A DNA stretch of 64,000 nucleotides, taken from contig OY751487.1 in the NCBI GenBank assembly GCA_963565915.1, forward strand, positions 806,001-870,000, read 5' to 3'. How positions within the stretch are numbered: the stretch's first letter is position 1; each line of letters starts with the position of its first letter. The position numbers and the translations under genes are program-made. The notes under the pieces are model-generated. The model was not told where the DNA came from and searched no databases. It was given only the letters and a program-made list of their open reading frames with translations. The DNA is from Entoloma clypeatum (lineage: Eukaryota; Basidiomycota; Agaricomycetes; Agaricales; Entolomataceae). Of the stretch, positions 9,783 through 20,599 are shown in pieces.

Positions 9783-12700
9783 CTAGATCTCCAGGCGAGA
9801 TATGATGTCGTCCGCGGTGTCTGTGAAATTCTCATATGGTTTGAATTTTAATCCTTCAAAGATGTTTGCGTGTAAGCACCGGGGTACATTCGGGTTTAAT
9901 TTAAAGAAGTCTTCCACCGCTTCCTTGGCATGTTCCAGGTGATCCTTGGGTTCCCACGTGTTGTGGTCCAGAGTCAGACCTTCCCATTGCACTAAATATT
10001 CCAGCTTTCCTCTCTTCCACCTTGAGTCAATAACTTTAGCGACATCGTACTCCTCTTTGCCATTGATAACTATTGGGTTTGGTGCCTGCACCCTTTGTGA
10101 TCTAAATAGTGGTTCCTTAAATAATTGGACCTGTGATACATTGATAACCGGGTGGATTTTCCACGACTTTGGCAATTTAAGTTCCACAGCATGTGACAAA
10201 ATGATTTTGGTTATGGCATAGGGTCCAATCCATCATTCGGCAAGTTTCTTTAAGGGTCGGTTCAACTTCAGGTCTTTAGTCAATAACCAAACTTTGTCGC
10301 CAACTTTGTAAACTGGTGCATCACCCCATTTCAGGTTCACATACCGTTCCATCTCTTCTCGTGCTTTTACTAGCGCCGCTTCTGCTTCCTTATGAATCTT
10401 CTTCATTCGCTCCGCAAATTCTTTTGCCGGTTCTGACTTTTCTGTCCTCCGAGGTTCTACGCCCATCCTAGGGTTAAACCCATAATTTACATAGAACGGC
10501 AAAAACTGAGTTGCCATGTGAATTTTATTATTATAGGTGAACTCCGTGGTTGCCATCCATTTGGGCCAATCTGTTTGCCGATGGGAGATAAACGATCTTA
10601 GATATTGCTCCAACTCCTGATTGATGTGTTCTGTCTGTCCATCTGTCTGCGGATGATATGCCGTTGATAATTTAGTTGTGATTCCCAATATTTTATTTAG
10701 TTCCTTCATAAATATTGCCGCAAATTGTGGTTCGCGATCTGACGTTAATGATTCTGAAGTCCATGAAGTTTCCAGACTTCATCCCAATATAGTTCAGCTA
10801 ATCCTTCTGCCGAGACTTCATCGTGTGTTTTGATAAAGTGAGACTGCTTAGTGGATCTGCAAGCCACAACTAATACCGTGTTGTACCCCTGAGCTTCTGG
10901 GAGTCCTACAATAAAATCTGCTGTAACATGTTTTCATGGTCCTGCATGTTCTGTGTTTGCTTTTAATTTACCGGCTAGCGGTTGAGGCATGTTTTTTGAT
11001 TGTTGACATCTGTCGCAGCCCTCAACGTATGCTTTGACCATGTTTGTAATTCCAGGCCACCAATAATTATGTGTAACCAATTCCAGGGTTTTCCATTGCC
11101 CTGGATGTCCTGCAACCGGATTGTTGTGATGTAATTTAATAATTTCCACCCTGAGTTCCTGATCCTTTGGAATGTACACCTTTCCTCTGTGCAACCATAA
11201 ACCCTGCTCCTCATGCCATTCCTCCGCTCATAATGTTTTTGTGTTTGTTTTCTTTAATTCTTCCATTGCTTTGAGCACTTGCTCATCAAATGCTTTTGCA
11301 TCCCTGATGCGTTTCAATAGTTTAGTTTCTTCTCCATCAATAAGTAGATGTCCCCGATCCATTGCACGCAAGTGGAAATATTCGGGTTTCAATATTGTTA
11401 CATCCTCATTGTCATTTTCCACCCCCTTTCTATGGTCGACTCTTCTTGAAAGAGCATCCGCCTTCCCCGTTGAAGTTCCTGCCTTGTGTATTAATTTAAA
11501 GTTGAAACGTGTTAGATACAACGCCCAACACGCTTGTCTGCGATTAAGCTTTCGACCCTGCATGAAGTACTCGAGGTTTTTATGATTGGTCCAAATCTCA
11601 ACCTCATGTTTGGCTCCTTCAAGGTGGTGTCTCCGTGCTTCCAGCACTCGAATTATGCCCAGCATTTCTTTATCATGTACATCGTAATTTCTTTCCATGT
11701 CATTTAATCCTTTAGATAAAAAGGCACATGGCCTCCATTTGTCATCCTCACATTCCATAGATAGAATCGCTCCCATGGCGAAGTCCGATGTGTCTGATTC
11801 TACTCTTAACTTCTGATCCGGATCAGGCGATACCAATATGGGTGCTTCCGTAAATAACCTTTTTAGTGCGTCGAACGCTTCCTCCTGTTCCGTACTCCAT
11901 TTCCATACCATGTCCTTCCTTGTTAACTTATGTAATGGTCCGGCCACTTTAGAGAAATCCTTGATGAATCTCCAATAGAAGTTGGCGAGTCCAAGGAATG
12001 ATTGTACCTCCTTGACCTTAGTTGGTGTCAGCCATTGTTTGATGGCGTCTACTTTCGAAGGGTCCATCCGAATTCCATCCTTTCCTATAATTAATCCCAA
12101 GAACTCTATTTCATCTCTATCAAAGAAACATTTCTCTGGTTTCAGGAATAAATTGTTTTCTCGTAATCTTTTCAACACTTCCTCCATTATGGCATTGTGT
12201 CCTTCCTCTCCTTCTGTTGCCACCAATATATCATCGATATAAATAACCACATATCCCTGATCGATCAAGTCCCTAAAGATATTATTCATCATGGTCTGGA
12301 ACATGCTCGGGGAATTATTCAATCTGAAAAACATGACTGTCGGTTCAAAGGCTCCATCAGGGGTCGTAAATGCCGCTTTCCACTCATCTCCTTCCTTGAT
12401 GCGCACATTGTTGTAGCCCCATCTGAGATCCATCTTGGTGAACCTTTTCTTCCCTTTTAACTTATCAATCAACTCTGGAATCAACGGGAGTGGATAATTA
12501 TTGCGGACAGTCCAGCTGTTAATATGTCGGTAATCCTGTACCATTTGTTTCTTTTCATCCTTTTTGGGTATAAAGAATACTGGCGAAGTTTGTGGTGACT
12601 TGGTAGGTCAAATATATCCTTTGCGTAATTGATCATCCACAAATTCTGATACTTCTCTCCTTTCGTCCGGTGACAAGGGGTAGACTTTAACCTTTTTTGG

Positions 12701-13654
12701 TACGAAATCTGGCTTTAGGTCTATGGCATGATCCCATGGTTTCTGGACTGGTAACCTTTCCAACGCTTTCTTTTCAAAGACTGATAGATAGTTGTGATAT
12801 TTAAGGGGGACAACCTGTTCCGCCGGTACTTCATCTGAGGGTTCTCCCTTAGCTGCTCTGAGCATGTGGATCACCTCCTCTCCCACTTCTTCTTCATTTC
12901 CTTCTACTACTTCTTCCATTCTTCCACCCCATCTGGTTCTTGCAGTTTTATTTAAATAACGTGTTCAATGCATGCCGCATTCTTCTGGACATCTTGATAG
13001 TTTAATCTCCGCTTTTTCCCAATTGATTTCTGTATTATGGTGTTTCAGCCAGGTGTGTCCAACGATGATTTTAGCTTTCCCTAGGTTGCATGCTTCAAAC
13101 ACTGCTATCTCCATGTGTCCCTTATACCGCATAGCCATGACTGCTTCATGCATGATCGAACCTCCTTGGTTAAGCATGCCATCAACGTTGTAGACCCAAA
13201 TGGGGAAAGGTAGTTCCCTTAATTTAATATTGTTTCTCTTGGCGAAGTCCAGATCAATGAACATCCCTGTTGCCCCTGAGTCCAATAATGCATCAACATC
13301 AAAGGTGTGTTTGTCCTGCAATGTTTCCAGCGTGATTTTCATCATAAGCTCCTTTTCCACAGAAGTGGATCGGATAAAAGATGGTTCCCCCATAGAGTCT
13401 GTTTGCCTATTTAAGTTATCTGATTCGTCTGAACAGGGAATTAAGCATTCGTCTGTAAGGGCTGAACCAAGCCTTGTTTCCAAGGACTCCCCAATGATAT
13501 AGTTTACAAGCATATCTAAGTCCGATTCATCTTTTTTTGGTTTTTCTCTCCTAGGTTTATCTAATAGTATTTTATTATATGTAACTGCTGCATCCAAAAG
13601 TTTCTGAAACCATGATTTTACAGTGTCCTTATGTATGTAAGAGTCTATAGGCAA
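9783..13654 (-). pseudogene. Element D Pol: protease, RT/RNase H, integrase, chromodomain
   Basis: Order on the minus strand: retropepsin (VDALLDSGATGMFIDLDF, near 13290); RT from about 12900 with YRHINSWTV, KMDLRWGYNN and the catalytic YIDDILVA near 12235; RNase H (TSDFAMGAIL, KADALSRR); integrase HHCC finger (LHHNNPVAGHPGQW ... GCDRCQQSK, 11140-11000); integrase core with HVTADFI, LTSDREPQF and AYHPQTDGQTEH; and a C-terminal chromodomain (EYLVQWEGLTLDHNTWEPKDH, near 9960). In-frame stops at 12965, 12605, 11228 and 10233 look like CGA to TGA, and the one at 10934 like TGG to TGA. A single missing C near 10765 shifts the integrase frame. A complete element would copy itself and target chromatin through the chromodomain. 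Confidence 0.93.
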
Positions 13655-13689
13655 TTGTTCATACCGATTTGTCAGAGCCAGCGGGGGAA

Positions 13690-14778
13690 TTACTGGTTGA
13701 CGTTCACAAAACCCTGCTGCCCTGCAGCTTGTCCATTGGGATTCAGCGCAGGCACGCTATTCACACCTATTTGTCCATTTGTGGCTTGACGTGCTTGACG
13801 CCTTGCCGTTATCTGTCTCAGAATTTCTTCCTCCTCGTGCTCATCAATTTGTTCGATCATTGCCACTTGTACCCTATGCTGCGGCTGCCTGCAATCTTGG
13901 GCAAAATGCCCCTGTCCACCACGGTTGTAGCAGTTACCTGGAGCTTGTTGCTGGTTCCTGTCGACGTTCATCACATTCGGATCCTGTCGTTGCTGCTGAC
14001 CATTTTGCTGGGGACGGTACCCCCCATTCTGTTGTTGCCCAAAGGGCCTTCCGAAATTATTCTGGCCTTGTGGCCGCAGTGCTTGCTGATTCTGGGGGCG
14101 ATTTCCCCATTGGTTCCCTTGTCTTTGAGGTCCCTGCCTCATTCCTTGCCTCATGGCGTAATTTTCTTCAGCCCTTCCGATGGCTGAGATTTCTTCAACA
14201 GTTTCCTGCATGGTGTCCTGTTGTCTTCCTTGCTGAAACAATTGCTGTATGATTGAGTCCCGGGCATTTCTCTCCAGTAAGGAAATCCCATGATGATCCT
14301 CAATTTTCCCTTTGATCACCAGTGTTCCAAACTGCATGATCCAATCGTCTGTCTTCATCTGGTTCTGTTTGAACCCCTCAATCTTTGCTCTGGCCCATTC
14401 TACTTCGGTGGTAGGGCAAAACCTCATGGTGATCTCATAGACCAAGTTTCGGTATGTTGGCCAATCGTTTGATTCCATGCATTGGGTGAGTCGTGTTTCC
14501 CCATATGTTCCTGCAATTGGTCCATCTAATCGGGACCAGACTGCAATACAGATTTCATCATCCCCATGTAGCAAATCTCAATTTACTCGGATCCATGTGA
14601 GCATTTTTGCCCACCATCCCGAAAACAGGGGTCGGGATCCATTGTATTTGCCGGGATCTGCGGCTATTTCGATTCTTCAGCCTGGTCGGTGATGAGGGGG
14701 AGGAGGAGGTGGTGCGATGGGGAGAGCATGATGTTTGGGGAGTTCGGGGGCTTCATCCTGAAAGTCTTGGTTGTCCAT
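13690..14778 (-). pseudogene. Element D Gag
   Basis: The start is MDNQDFQDEAPELPKHHALP at 14778, followed by a proline/histidine run. The capsid region includes KMLTWIRVN and LLHGDDEICIAVWSRLDGP, and the C-terminus is Gln/Gly/Asn-rich with one zinc knuckle, CYNRGGQGHFAQDC, whose second cysteine has become arginine. Two in-frame stops are present: one after PPPHHRPG and one (TGA, probably from TGG) after TWIRVN near 14579. Gag ends at TAA 13690; pol continues in the -1 frame (PVIPPLALTNRYEQLP), consistent with frameshift expression. Confidence 0.9.
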
Positions 14779-15351
14779 AATGGTGTTTTGGCGGGGGGAG
14801 GTGTTTTGGTTTCAACAATAGTACCTTACGTTGGGCGCGCAACCCTGTTCTAACACTTAGGCAAAAAAAAAAAAATCTGGAAAAGAAAACCCAAAGAACG
14901 ATCTGTCTATCCAGGCAGTCGGGATGCCCAAATGGAGGAAGATCTGGGAAAGATGAAGTCCACATGGTCAATACCCTTACGCACGCTGGACTGGTCGAAT
15001 TGAGATGTCGAGGAGTCGGGGCTTGGAACACCTGTTGTGAACTAGACATGTACGGTCTTCTCTTCCAAACCGTCACACATGCCAGCAACTTCCCCGAAGG
15101 TTAGATGCATCGGCCTTTGGTCACCTCGACACGGGACGGGCTCAACGTTTCCCTATGTGTCTCGAACGGCAACGCTAGTTATAGTGGGTGCACCGAGTGT
15201 TTCTCTTCTTATCCCTGAAGTCCGGGAGTTCCCCCTTAACGCTAGGGTCCGTGTATAGATGTGTACTTTTGACGAAAAAGCACGAAACGGCAAGGTTGAA
15301 ATGGAGGAAAGGGAAGTGAGTTTGGGCAGGCGAGTTTAGAGCTTGTTCTTC

Positions 15352-15681
15352 TGTTGAGGCGATGATAAGTCAAACGACGTCGCGAGCCCAAACTTAGGAA
15401 CTTAGAAGATGGAGCATGGAAAGATGAAGAAGGGGCTGTATTGCCAAGAGACCCAGTGGGAATCTCAAGAGAACAAGCTATCGAATACAAGTGAAAGTAC
15501 CCTACTTATATATGTAAATACCATGAGGCTGCATTGAGGCAGTGTCATGCTATGCGACTCCGGATCCTTCGCATCCTGCTGCATTGTAATGATAAGATGT
15601 CCTCATGTACGACACAATGTAGATAAGATAAGATCGAGATAAGATAAGATAAAGTGAAAAAGTGAAAATATGATCATAACA
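15352..15681 (-). repeat. 5' LTR of element D
   Basis: Same length as the copy at 9442 and about 97% identical by eye. Substitutions include gacgct/gatgat, tctgga/tccgga, cacgatg/cacaatg and attgag/atcgag, five of the differences falling at CpG. Confidence 0.95.
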
Positions 15682-15686
15682 GGAGG

Positions 15687-15994
15687 GTCGGAGATTGGAC
15701 TCAAGTTAAGAGTAGAAAAGAGAACGGGAGGTGTGATGTTGAATCTAAGTTGATATTCAAACTGAAGCTAATGCATGATTCTACATAAGTTTAAATACTT
15801 TGTCGGAGGATGTCTGGCTTCGTCGGAGTTGGATAACGAGTGGCTGTCGGAGATGCTTAACATAAAATGGTCAGATGTAAATAATATATGTAGTAACAAG
15901 ATTCAGTATGCATAATAAGTATTAGTCAAAATGTTGGAGGTGTCAGAAATGTTGGAATTGGTTGGAAGTCGTCGGAGCTGATTGGAATGTAACA
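15687..15994 (-). repeat. 5' LTR of element C, outer part
   Basis: Continues the LTR split by D, with repeated GTCGGAG motifs, and ends TGTAACA at 15994. The end is uncertain because weak similarity to the next inverted repeat begins a few bases earlier. Confidence 0.5.
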
Positions 15995-16850
15995 ATTTCA
16001 TCTTCCATCCCATGCTGAGTACCCCAGATTAATTGAGGTTTTTGGCCATTTCAGTGCTGAATATTGTGGTAGGATTCATGACATTGGAACCCAAATGATG
16101 TTAATTTCTACTCCAGCAGAACAGAGTGGAACAGTCGTAATCCTTGGAAGTCTCATACCAATCCAATTGATCATCTGGTGCACACAGGGCTCTTTCAACA
16201 CAATTTTACAACAAATTCAATGGTTCCATTGGTATGATTTTTATGCACCATCTGTTAAATTGGCACAAATAGGATTTTCCTGATGATCGGTAAAAGCCTA
16301 CAAGTCAATGACAACTGAGGTGAATGAAAACAATTCTTTGAGATCATACCGATAGAACTGAACACCATTCCAGCACCAAAATGTCATATTTGAGAGCGAC
16401 TCATCATCCATTCCTCCTGTCACGTTATCAGAGCCCTTGACCTGTCAAATGAATCATCACATCAAGGCACCCCTCAACCTTGGGGTCACTGCTAGGAATT
16501 CCATGTACTTGTCAGATCTGATAAAAACTTATTAAAAAGACAGCATCAGGTTTGTTGTGGATGCAACATCAGAAACATCCTATTTGTACCAATTTAACCG
16601 ATGGTGCATAAAAAATGTACCAGTGGAACCAATTTGTTGTAAAATCATGTTGAAAGAGCCCTGTGTGCACCAGATGATCAATTGGACTGAAATGAGACTT
16701 CCAAGGATTACAACTGTTCCACTCTGTTCCACTGTAGTAGAAATTAACATCATTTGGGTTCCAATGTCATGAATCCTACCGCAATATTCAACACAAAACC
16801 AGTCAAAAACCTCAATTATTGCAGGATACTCAGCATGAGACGGAAAACAA
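15995..16850. mobile_element. DNA element with ~280-bp inverted arms and no coding capacity
   Basis: The left arm (about 15,995-16,280) is repeated in inverse orientation at about 16,560-16,845: for example CATGCTGAGTA at 16,012 matches TACTCAGCATGAG at 16,829, and the block with ACCCAAATGATGTTAATTTC at 16,090 returns inverted at 16,740. Arms have diverged at perhaps 10-15% of positions. About 280 bp of unrelated sequence separates them. This is the form of a non-autonomous terminal-inverted-repeat element; the family is not identifiable. Confidence 0.7.
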
Positions 16851-17549
16851 GATCAATACATTGCAAACTACATATATTACATTGTACATACATGGCTATG
16901 AACGACACAACATGATTTACCACAAATCAGGAAGAGCCAAAGAATCACCTTATCGCAGGGCGATGACTCACTTTACAGTGATGACAACAACTCCAATGAA
17001 AGGGGCGATAGCATGTGGTTCCTCCCACATGCTGCATGCACAAACTTGTGATCAAACAAATATGTCAATCAGGTTCTGACATAATCACATGGCTTGGTTT
17101 CCAGGGCATCTCCAACAACAACACAACCATGTGCATGAACATTTTGAACATTTTTAACTGAGGCCTGCCACTTGGTCGCAACACACACAATGCACACAGT
17201 CACAACACTAACCAGGGACACCTTTGCCCCCTGTCCAATATCTCACTACGGAGTCGGATGCATCTCCCTCGCAAAAGGTGTTGACAAGCTTGATTACTCA
17301 GTGACGCGAGTGGTGGCAGGCTACATATTAACCTTACCTCTTGTTCATTCAATAGGTAGGGGCCAGTAGTGTCTTTCTCTCTCGCAGCGGGTCTGGCAAC
17401 TTTACATTACATTGCCGATTTTGTACACCAGTTGCAATGACTCTCCCAATTACTTTGCTACACTTCATCTGATTATCATAGATCATTTGAGCTCCAAATC
17501 TTCCATGTATTTTTACACATTTAATTATGAGTCAATTAATATACTATCA
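16851..17549. other. AT-rich spacer with no recognisable gene
   Basis: Short open frames only, none with a known domain or plausible exon chain. Confidence 0.5.
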
Positions 17550-17940
17550 CATCCAAGAGCATCAGCAAAAAGTCAATTTTCTTAATCCACACTTGAGTTA
17601 CTTGAAAATTGTCTTGGAACTTTCTTGGAACCGATGTGGCACTCCAAGTGTCTTTCAAGACAAGCTATTCTCAAGATGAGCCAAGAAAGGTCTCCGTCTT
17701 GAGGTCTACTTGAAGTGCTTGAAGTTTTCACCCAAGTCAGCCAAGAGATCTCAAGACCCTTACAAGAAATTGTCCAACACTCTATCAGAATTTCTGGCTG
17801 CCATGATATCAAGGAGATCAAGATAACTCATCAAGACAACAAAGACATCTCATCAAGATAAATCATTGAGACATTCAAAATCCAAGCAATAATCAAGCCT
17901 TCCAAGATGCTTGTCAAGATGCTATCTAGTTTTCAAGTCA
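17550..17940. repeat. Left arm of a long degenerate inverted repeat
   Basis: This CTTGAAG/CTTGGAA-rich block resembles the reverse complement of 22,450-22,820: GCATCAGCAAAAAGTC at 17,559 corresponds to CATCAGCAAAATGTC read on the minus strand near 22,813, and both continue with ACTTGAA, GTCTTG and TTTCTTGA words. Together the arms enclose about 4.5 kb of minisatellite and fold-back elements. Identity is low, so the relation is tentative. Confidence 0.45.
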
Positions 17941-18126
17941 CAATCAAAAGCAGCTTCAAGATCATATCAAGTAGGTGTGTAGGCAATGGCACGGGTACTC
18001 CCGCGTGTACTGGAACACTGACCCGTACCCGTACCCGCGTGGGTAGCAACCAGTCGACCGGCGGGTAGGCGCGGGTGAGGGTTCCCGCACGGGTTTGCAC
18101 AGTAGGCAAAAACATATTATAAACTA

Positions 18127-18154
18127 CAAATAATAATAATAATAATAATAATAA
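18127..18154. repeat. (AAT)n microsatellite
   Basis: About nine uninterrupted AAT/ATA units lie directly before the minisatellite array. Confidence 0.95.
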
Positions 18155-18985
18155 TGTGGCGCGCTGTTGGGCACACGAGGCAGCCATTGGGGACAAGGGA
18201 TGGCAGTTGGGGGCGAAAGGATGCCGTTGGGCATGAGTGACGGGCGTTGGGCACACGAGGCAGCCGTTGGGGACGAGAGGGTGCCATTGGGGACGAAGGG
18301 ACGCTGTTGGGCGCGAGTGGAGGCTGTTGGGCACGAGAGGACGCTGTTGGGCGTGAGTGGCGAGTCTTGGGCACGCGAGGCGGCCGTTGGGGACGAGGGA
18401 CGGCCATTGAGGATGAGAGGGTGCCATGGGGCATGGTGGGACGCCGTTGGGCGTGAGTGGTGAGTGTTGGGCACGCGAGGTGGCCATTGGGGACGAGGGA
18501 CGGCCGTTGGGCGTGAGTAGCGAGTCTTGGGCATGCGAGGCGGCCGTTGTGGACGAGGGACGGCCGTTGGGGCGAGAGGCAGCCGTTGGGGATGAGAGGG
18601 TGCTGTTGGGTGCTAGTGGAGTCAGTTGGGCATGAGAGAACGCCGTTCAGTGGCAGCTGTTGGGGACGAGAAGGTGCCGTTGGGCATGAAGGGAAGCAGT
18701 TGGGCGCGAGTGGAGGCCATTGGGAATGAGAGGACACCGTTGTGAACGAGGGACGGCCGTTGGGGCGAGAGGCAGCCATTGGGGACGAGAGGGTGCCATT
18801 GGGACGCCGTTGGGCGCTAGTGGAGGCCGTTGGACACGAGAGGATGCCGTCGGGCGTGAGTGGCGGGCGGCGGGCACATGAGGCAGCCATTGGGACGAGA
18901 GGGTGCCATTGGGCATGAAGGGATGGTGTTGGGCGCGAGTGGAGGCCGTTGGGCACGAGAGGAGGGCGAGAGGCAGCCGTTGGAA
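18155..18985. repeat. Minisatellite, 20-21 bp monomer
   Basis: About 40 imperfect copies of a unit close to GCCGTTGGGCACGAGAGGA run without break. Units alternate between GGGGACGAG, GGGCACGAG and GGGCGTGAG types, giving a loose higher-order pattern. Long open frames with Pro-Asn/His-Ser-Arg-Pro peptides on both strands are by-products of the 21-bp period, not genes. Confidence 0.95.
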
Positions 18986-19063
18986 GTGGCGGTGTTGTTC
19001 GAAGTGCCACCTCAGAGCGTGACGCGTGACGGGTACCTCACGGGTTGCGGGTTGCGAAAACAT

Positions 19064-20504
19064 GTTCCCACATACCCAGCCTAATCAGGCTGGGACGACA
19101 ACGTGTGTGGCCCTGCCTGATTAGGCTCTTTCCTGTTAAATCCCAACACCAGCACACCTGATGTACCCACAATACCCCTCTAATTAGAGGTACATAATAT
19201 ATACACATGCACCTCTAATTAGAGCCCGTGTCACCGATGCTGTTCAGATCGAGTCCCGAGCAATGTTCAGGCAATCAGGTAGGAAAGTGTAAAAGATGAG
19301 ATGTACATCAGAAATACCTATTCCCCACCTAGCATTAGTATTACATGGTAGATAAATGTATAGACACCTGTAGATGGTGTCCTAAGTGTATACCTACCCA
19401 CTGGAAAAGACCCCAAAGGAATCCAAGCAGTGTGGAAGGTGGGAGACCTGATTCAGTCCCGAAAACACAACCGGAGAACAAGACTTGTTATGGACATACC
19501 ATCCTCAAGTGCCTTGGATTCCTTTGGGGTCGTTTCCAGTGGGTAGGTATACACTTAGGACACCATCTACAGGTGTCTATACATTTATCTACCATGTAAT
19601 ACTAATGCGAGGTGGGGAATAGGTATTTCTGATGTACATCTCATCTTTTACACTTTCCTACCTGATCTAGCCATTGCACACCTTGTACTACCGACACTTG
19701 GAGACCTATTTACACTATAGAATAGCCCTATATAGGTGCCCTGACCAATTTGTGGGCTTAAGATGATGATCTGTACCCAAGGTGAGTACATACATTTTCG
19801 GTCTTTTCACCATGTTATACCCTTGCTGGGGTGCCCATATACCTTCCCCCATACCTTGATATACTCTATAATGAACATAAAGGTAACCCTTTGGGATGGG
19901 AAGGGTAGTTCCCAAGGAGAGGTATGTGCTCCTCCTCATTCCTCAGTTCCTGACCGCTTTTTTAGCCTTTTTAATGATCTCTACCTCAGGGTATTGGTTG
20001 TAAATCAGGCTTAGTATATTATACTATAAATTAGAACAAGTTTACATGATAGTACAGATGTATATACAAGGGGGAGGGGGTGGGTGTTGTTGGTAGATGT
20101 ATGTAGAGGGCGATAGGAGACAATATATACCTCCCTTAGTGTATATATACTCATAGGAGGATGGGGGCATGAAGTCCGAGGCATGGGAGGCATGGGGAAA
20201 GGGAGGACAGGAGGGGGGCTTGTGGAAGGGGCGTGGGAGCGCGCCTGGACGTTGCTCGGCGTTGCAAATGATGTGGCTGATGTGGGCTGATGGGCCCTGA
20301 ATGTTGCTGATCGTTGCTGATGGGAGTTTGATGGGTTCTCGGCATGTGCCGAGGATGCACAAGGATGTCTCAGTGGACTTGGGTGAAGATATCCAATTTC
20401 ACAACGGGGATATTGCTGGTGTTGGGATTTAACAGGAAAGAGCCTAATCAGGCAGGGCCACACACGGTGTTGTCCCAGCCTGATTAGGCTGGGTATGTGG
20501 GAAC
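19064..20504. mobile_element. 1.44-kb element with ~95-bp inverted termini
   Basis: The left end begins GTTCCCACATACCCAGCC and continues through GGCCCTGCCTGATTAGGC to CCCAACACCAGC near 19,150. The right end (about 20,415-20,504) is its reverse complement with few mismatches. Each terminus also contains a small palindrome, AGCCTAATCAGGCT. The element interrupts the ACGGGTACC-rich flank of the surrounding repeat and itself contains the fold-back element at 19,274. No coding frame of note. Confidence 0.8.
19274..19666. mobile_element. Fold-back MITE, arms of about 157 bp
   Basis: The left arm 19,274-19,430 (ATCAGGTAGGAAAGTG...) and right arm 19,510-19,666 (...CACTTTCCTACCTGAT) are almost perfectly complementary, separated by about 80 bp. 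The arms start with AGGTAGG, as does the separate MITE at 60,354. High arm identity points to recent origin or gene conversion. Confidence 0.9.
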
Positions 20505-20599
20505 ACTAGGTGAAAACACGGCCCATACCCATACCCGTGACTACCCCGTACCCGTGACCCTCACAGGGTTACCCGTACCCATGCCATTGCCAAGTTCTG

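Larger units (their letters stand above)
9442..15681 (-). mobile_element. Complete Ty3/gypsy chromovirus D, nested in the LTR of C
   Basis: Two 330-bp LTRs (9442-9771 and 15352-15681) bound the element, and GGAGG is present immediately outside both (9437-9441 and 15682-15686), a 5-bp target duplication. Between them on the minus strand lie gag, protease, RT, RNase H, integrase and a chromodomain, the order of chromoviruses. LTRs differ at about 9 of 330 positions, almost all transitions and mostly at CpG sites. Six in-frame stops in gag-pol plus one single-base deletion make it non-autonomous now. Confidence 0.96.
17982..20591. mobile_element. Putative non-autonomous hAT-like element filled with minisatellite
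   Basis: GGCAATGGCACGGGTAC at 17,982 is matched in inverse orientation by GTACCCATGCCATTGCC ending at 20,591. Both ends lead into runs of ACCCGTACCCGTACCC-type sequence, a composition common at hAT termini. The interior holds an (AAT)n run, a minisatellite and a second, inner inverted-repeat element. No transposase is present and no 8-bp target duplication was found. Confidence 0.4.

Noticed and set aside
17990..18100. Telomere-like ACCCGTACCCGT runs
   Set aside because: Irregular and short, present at both ends of an inverted structure, and not the TTAGGG repeat usual in basidiomycetes; more like hAT termini.
18155..18985. CRISPR-like array of ~20-bp repeats
   Set aside because: Units are contiguous without unique spacers and the genome is eukaryotic.
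18117..19063. Long minus-strand frames of Pro/His/Ser/Arg repeats
   Set aside because: Direct product of the 20-21 bp minisatellite; no start context, splice pattern or known domain.
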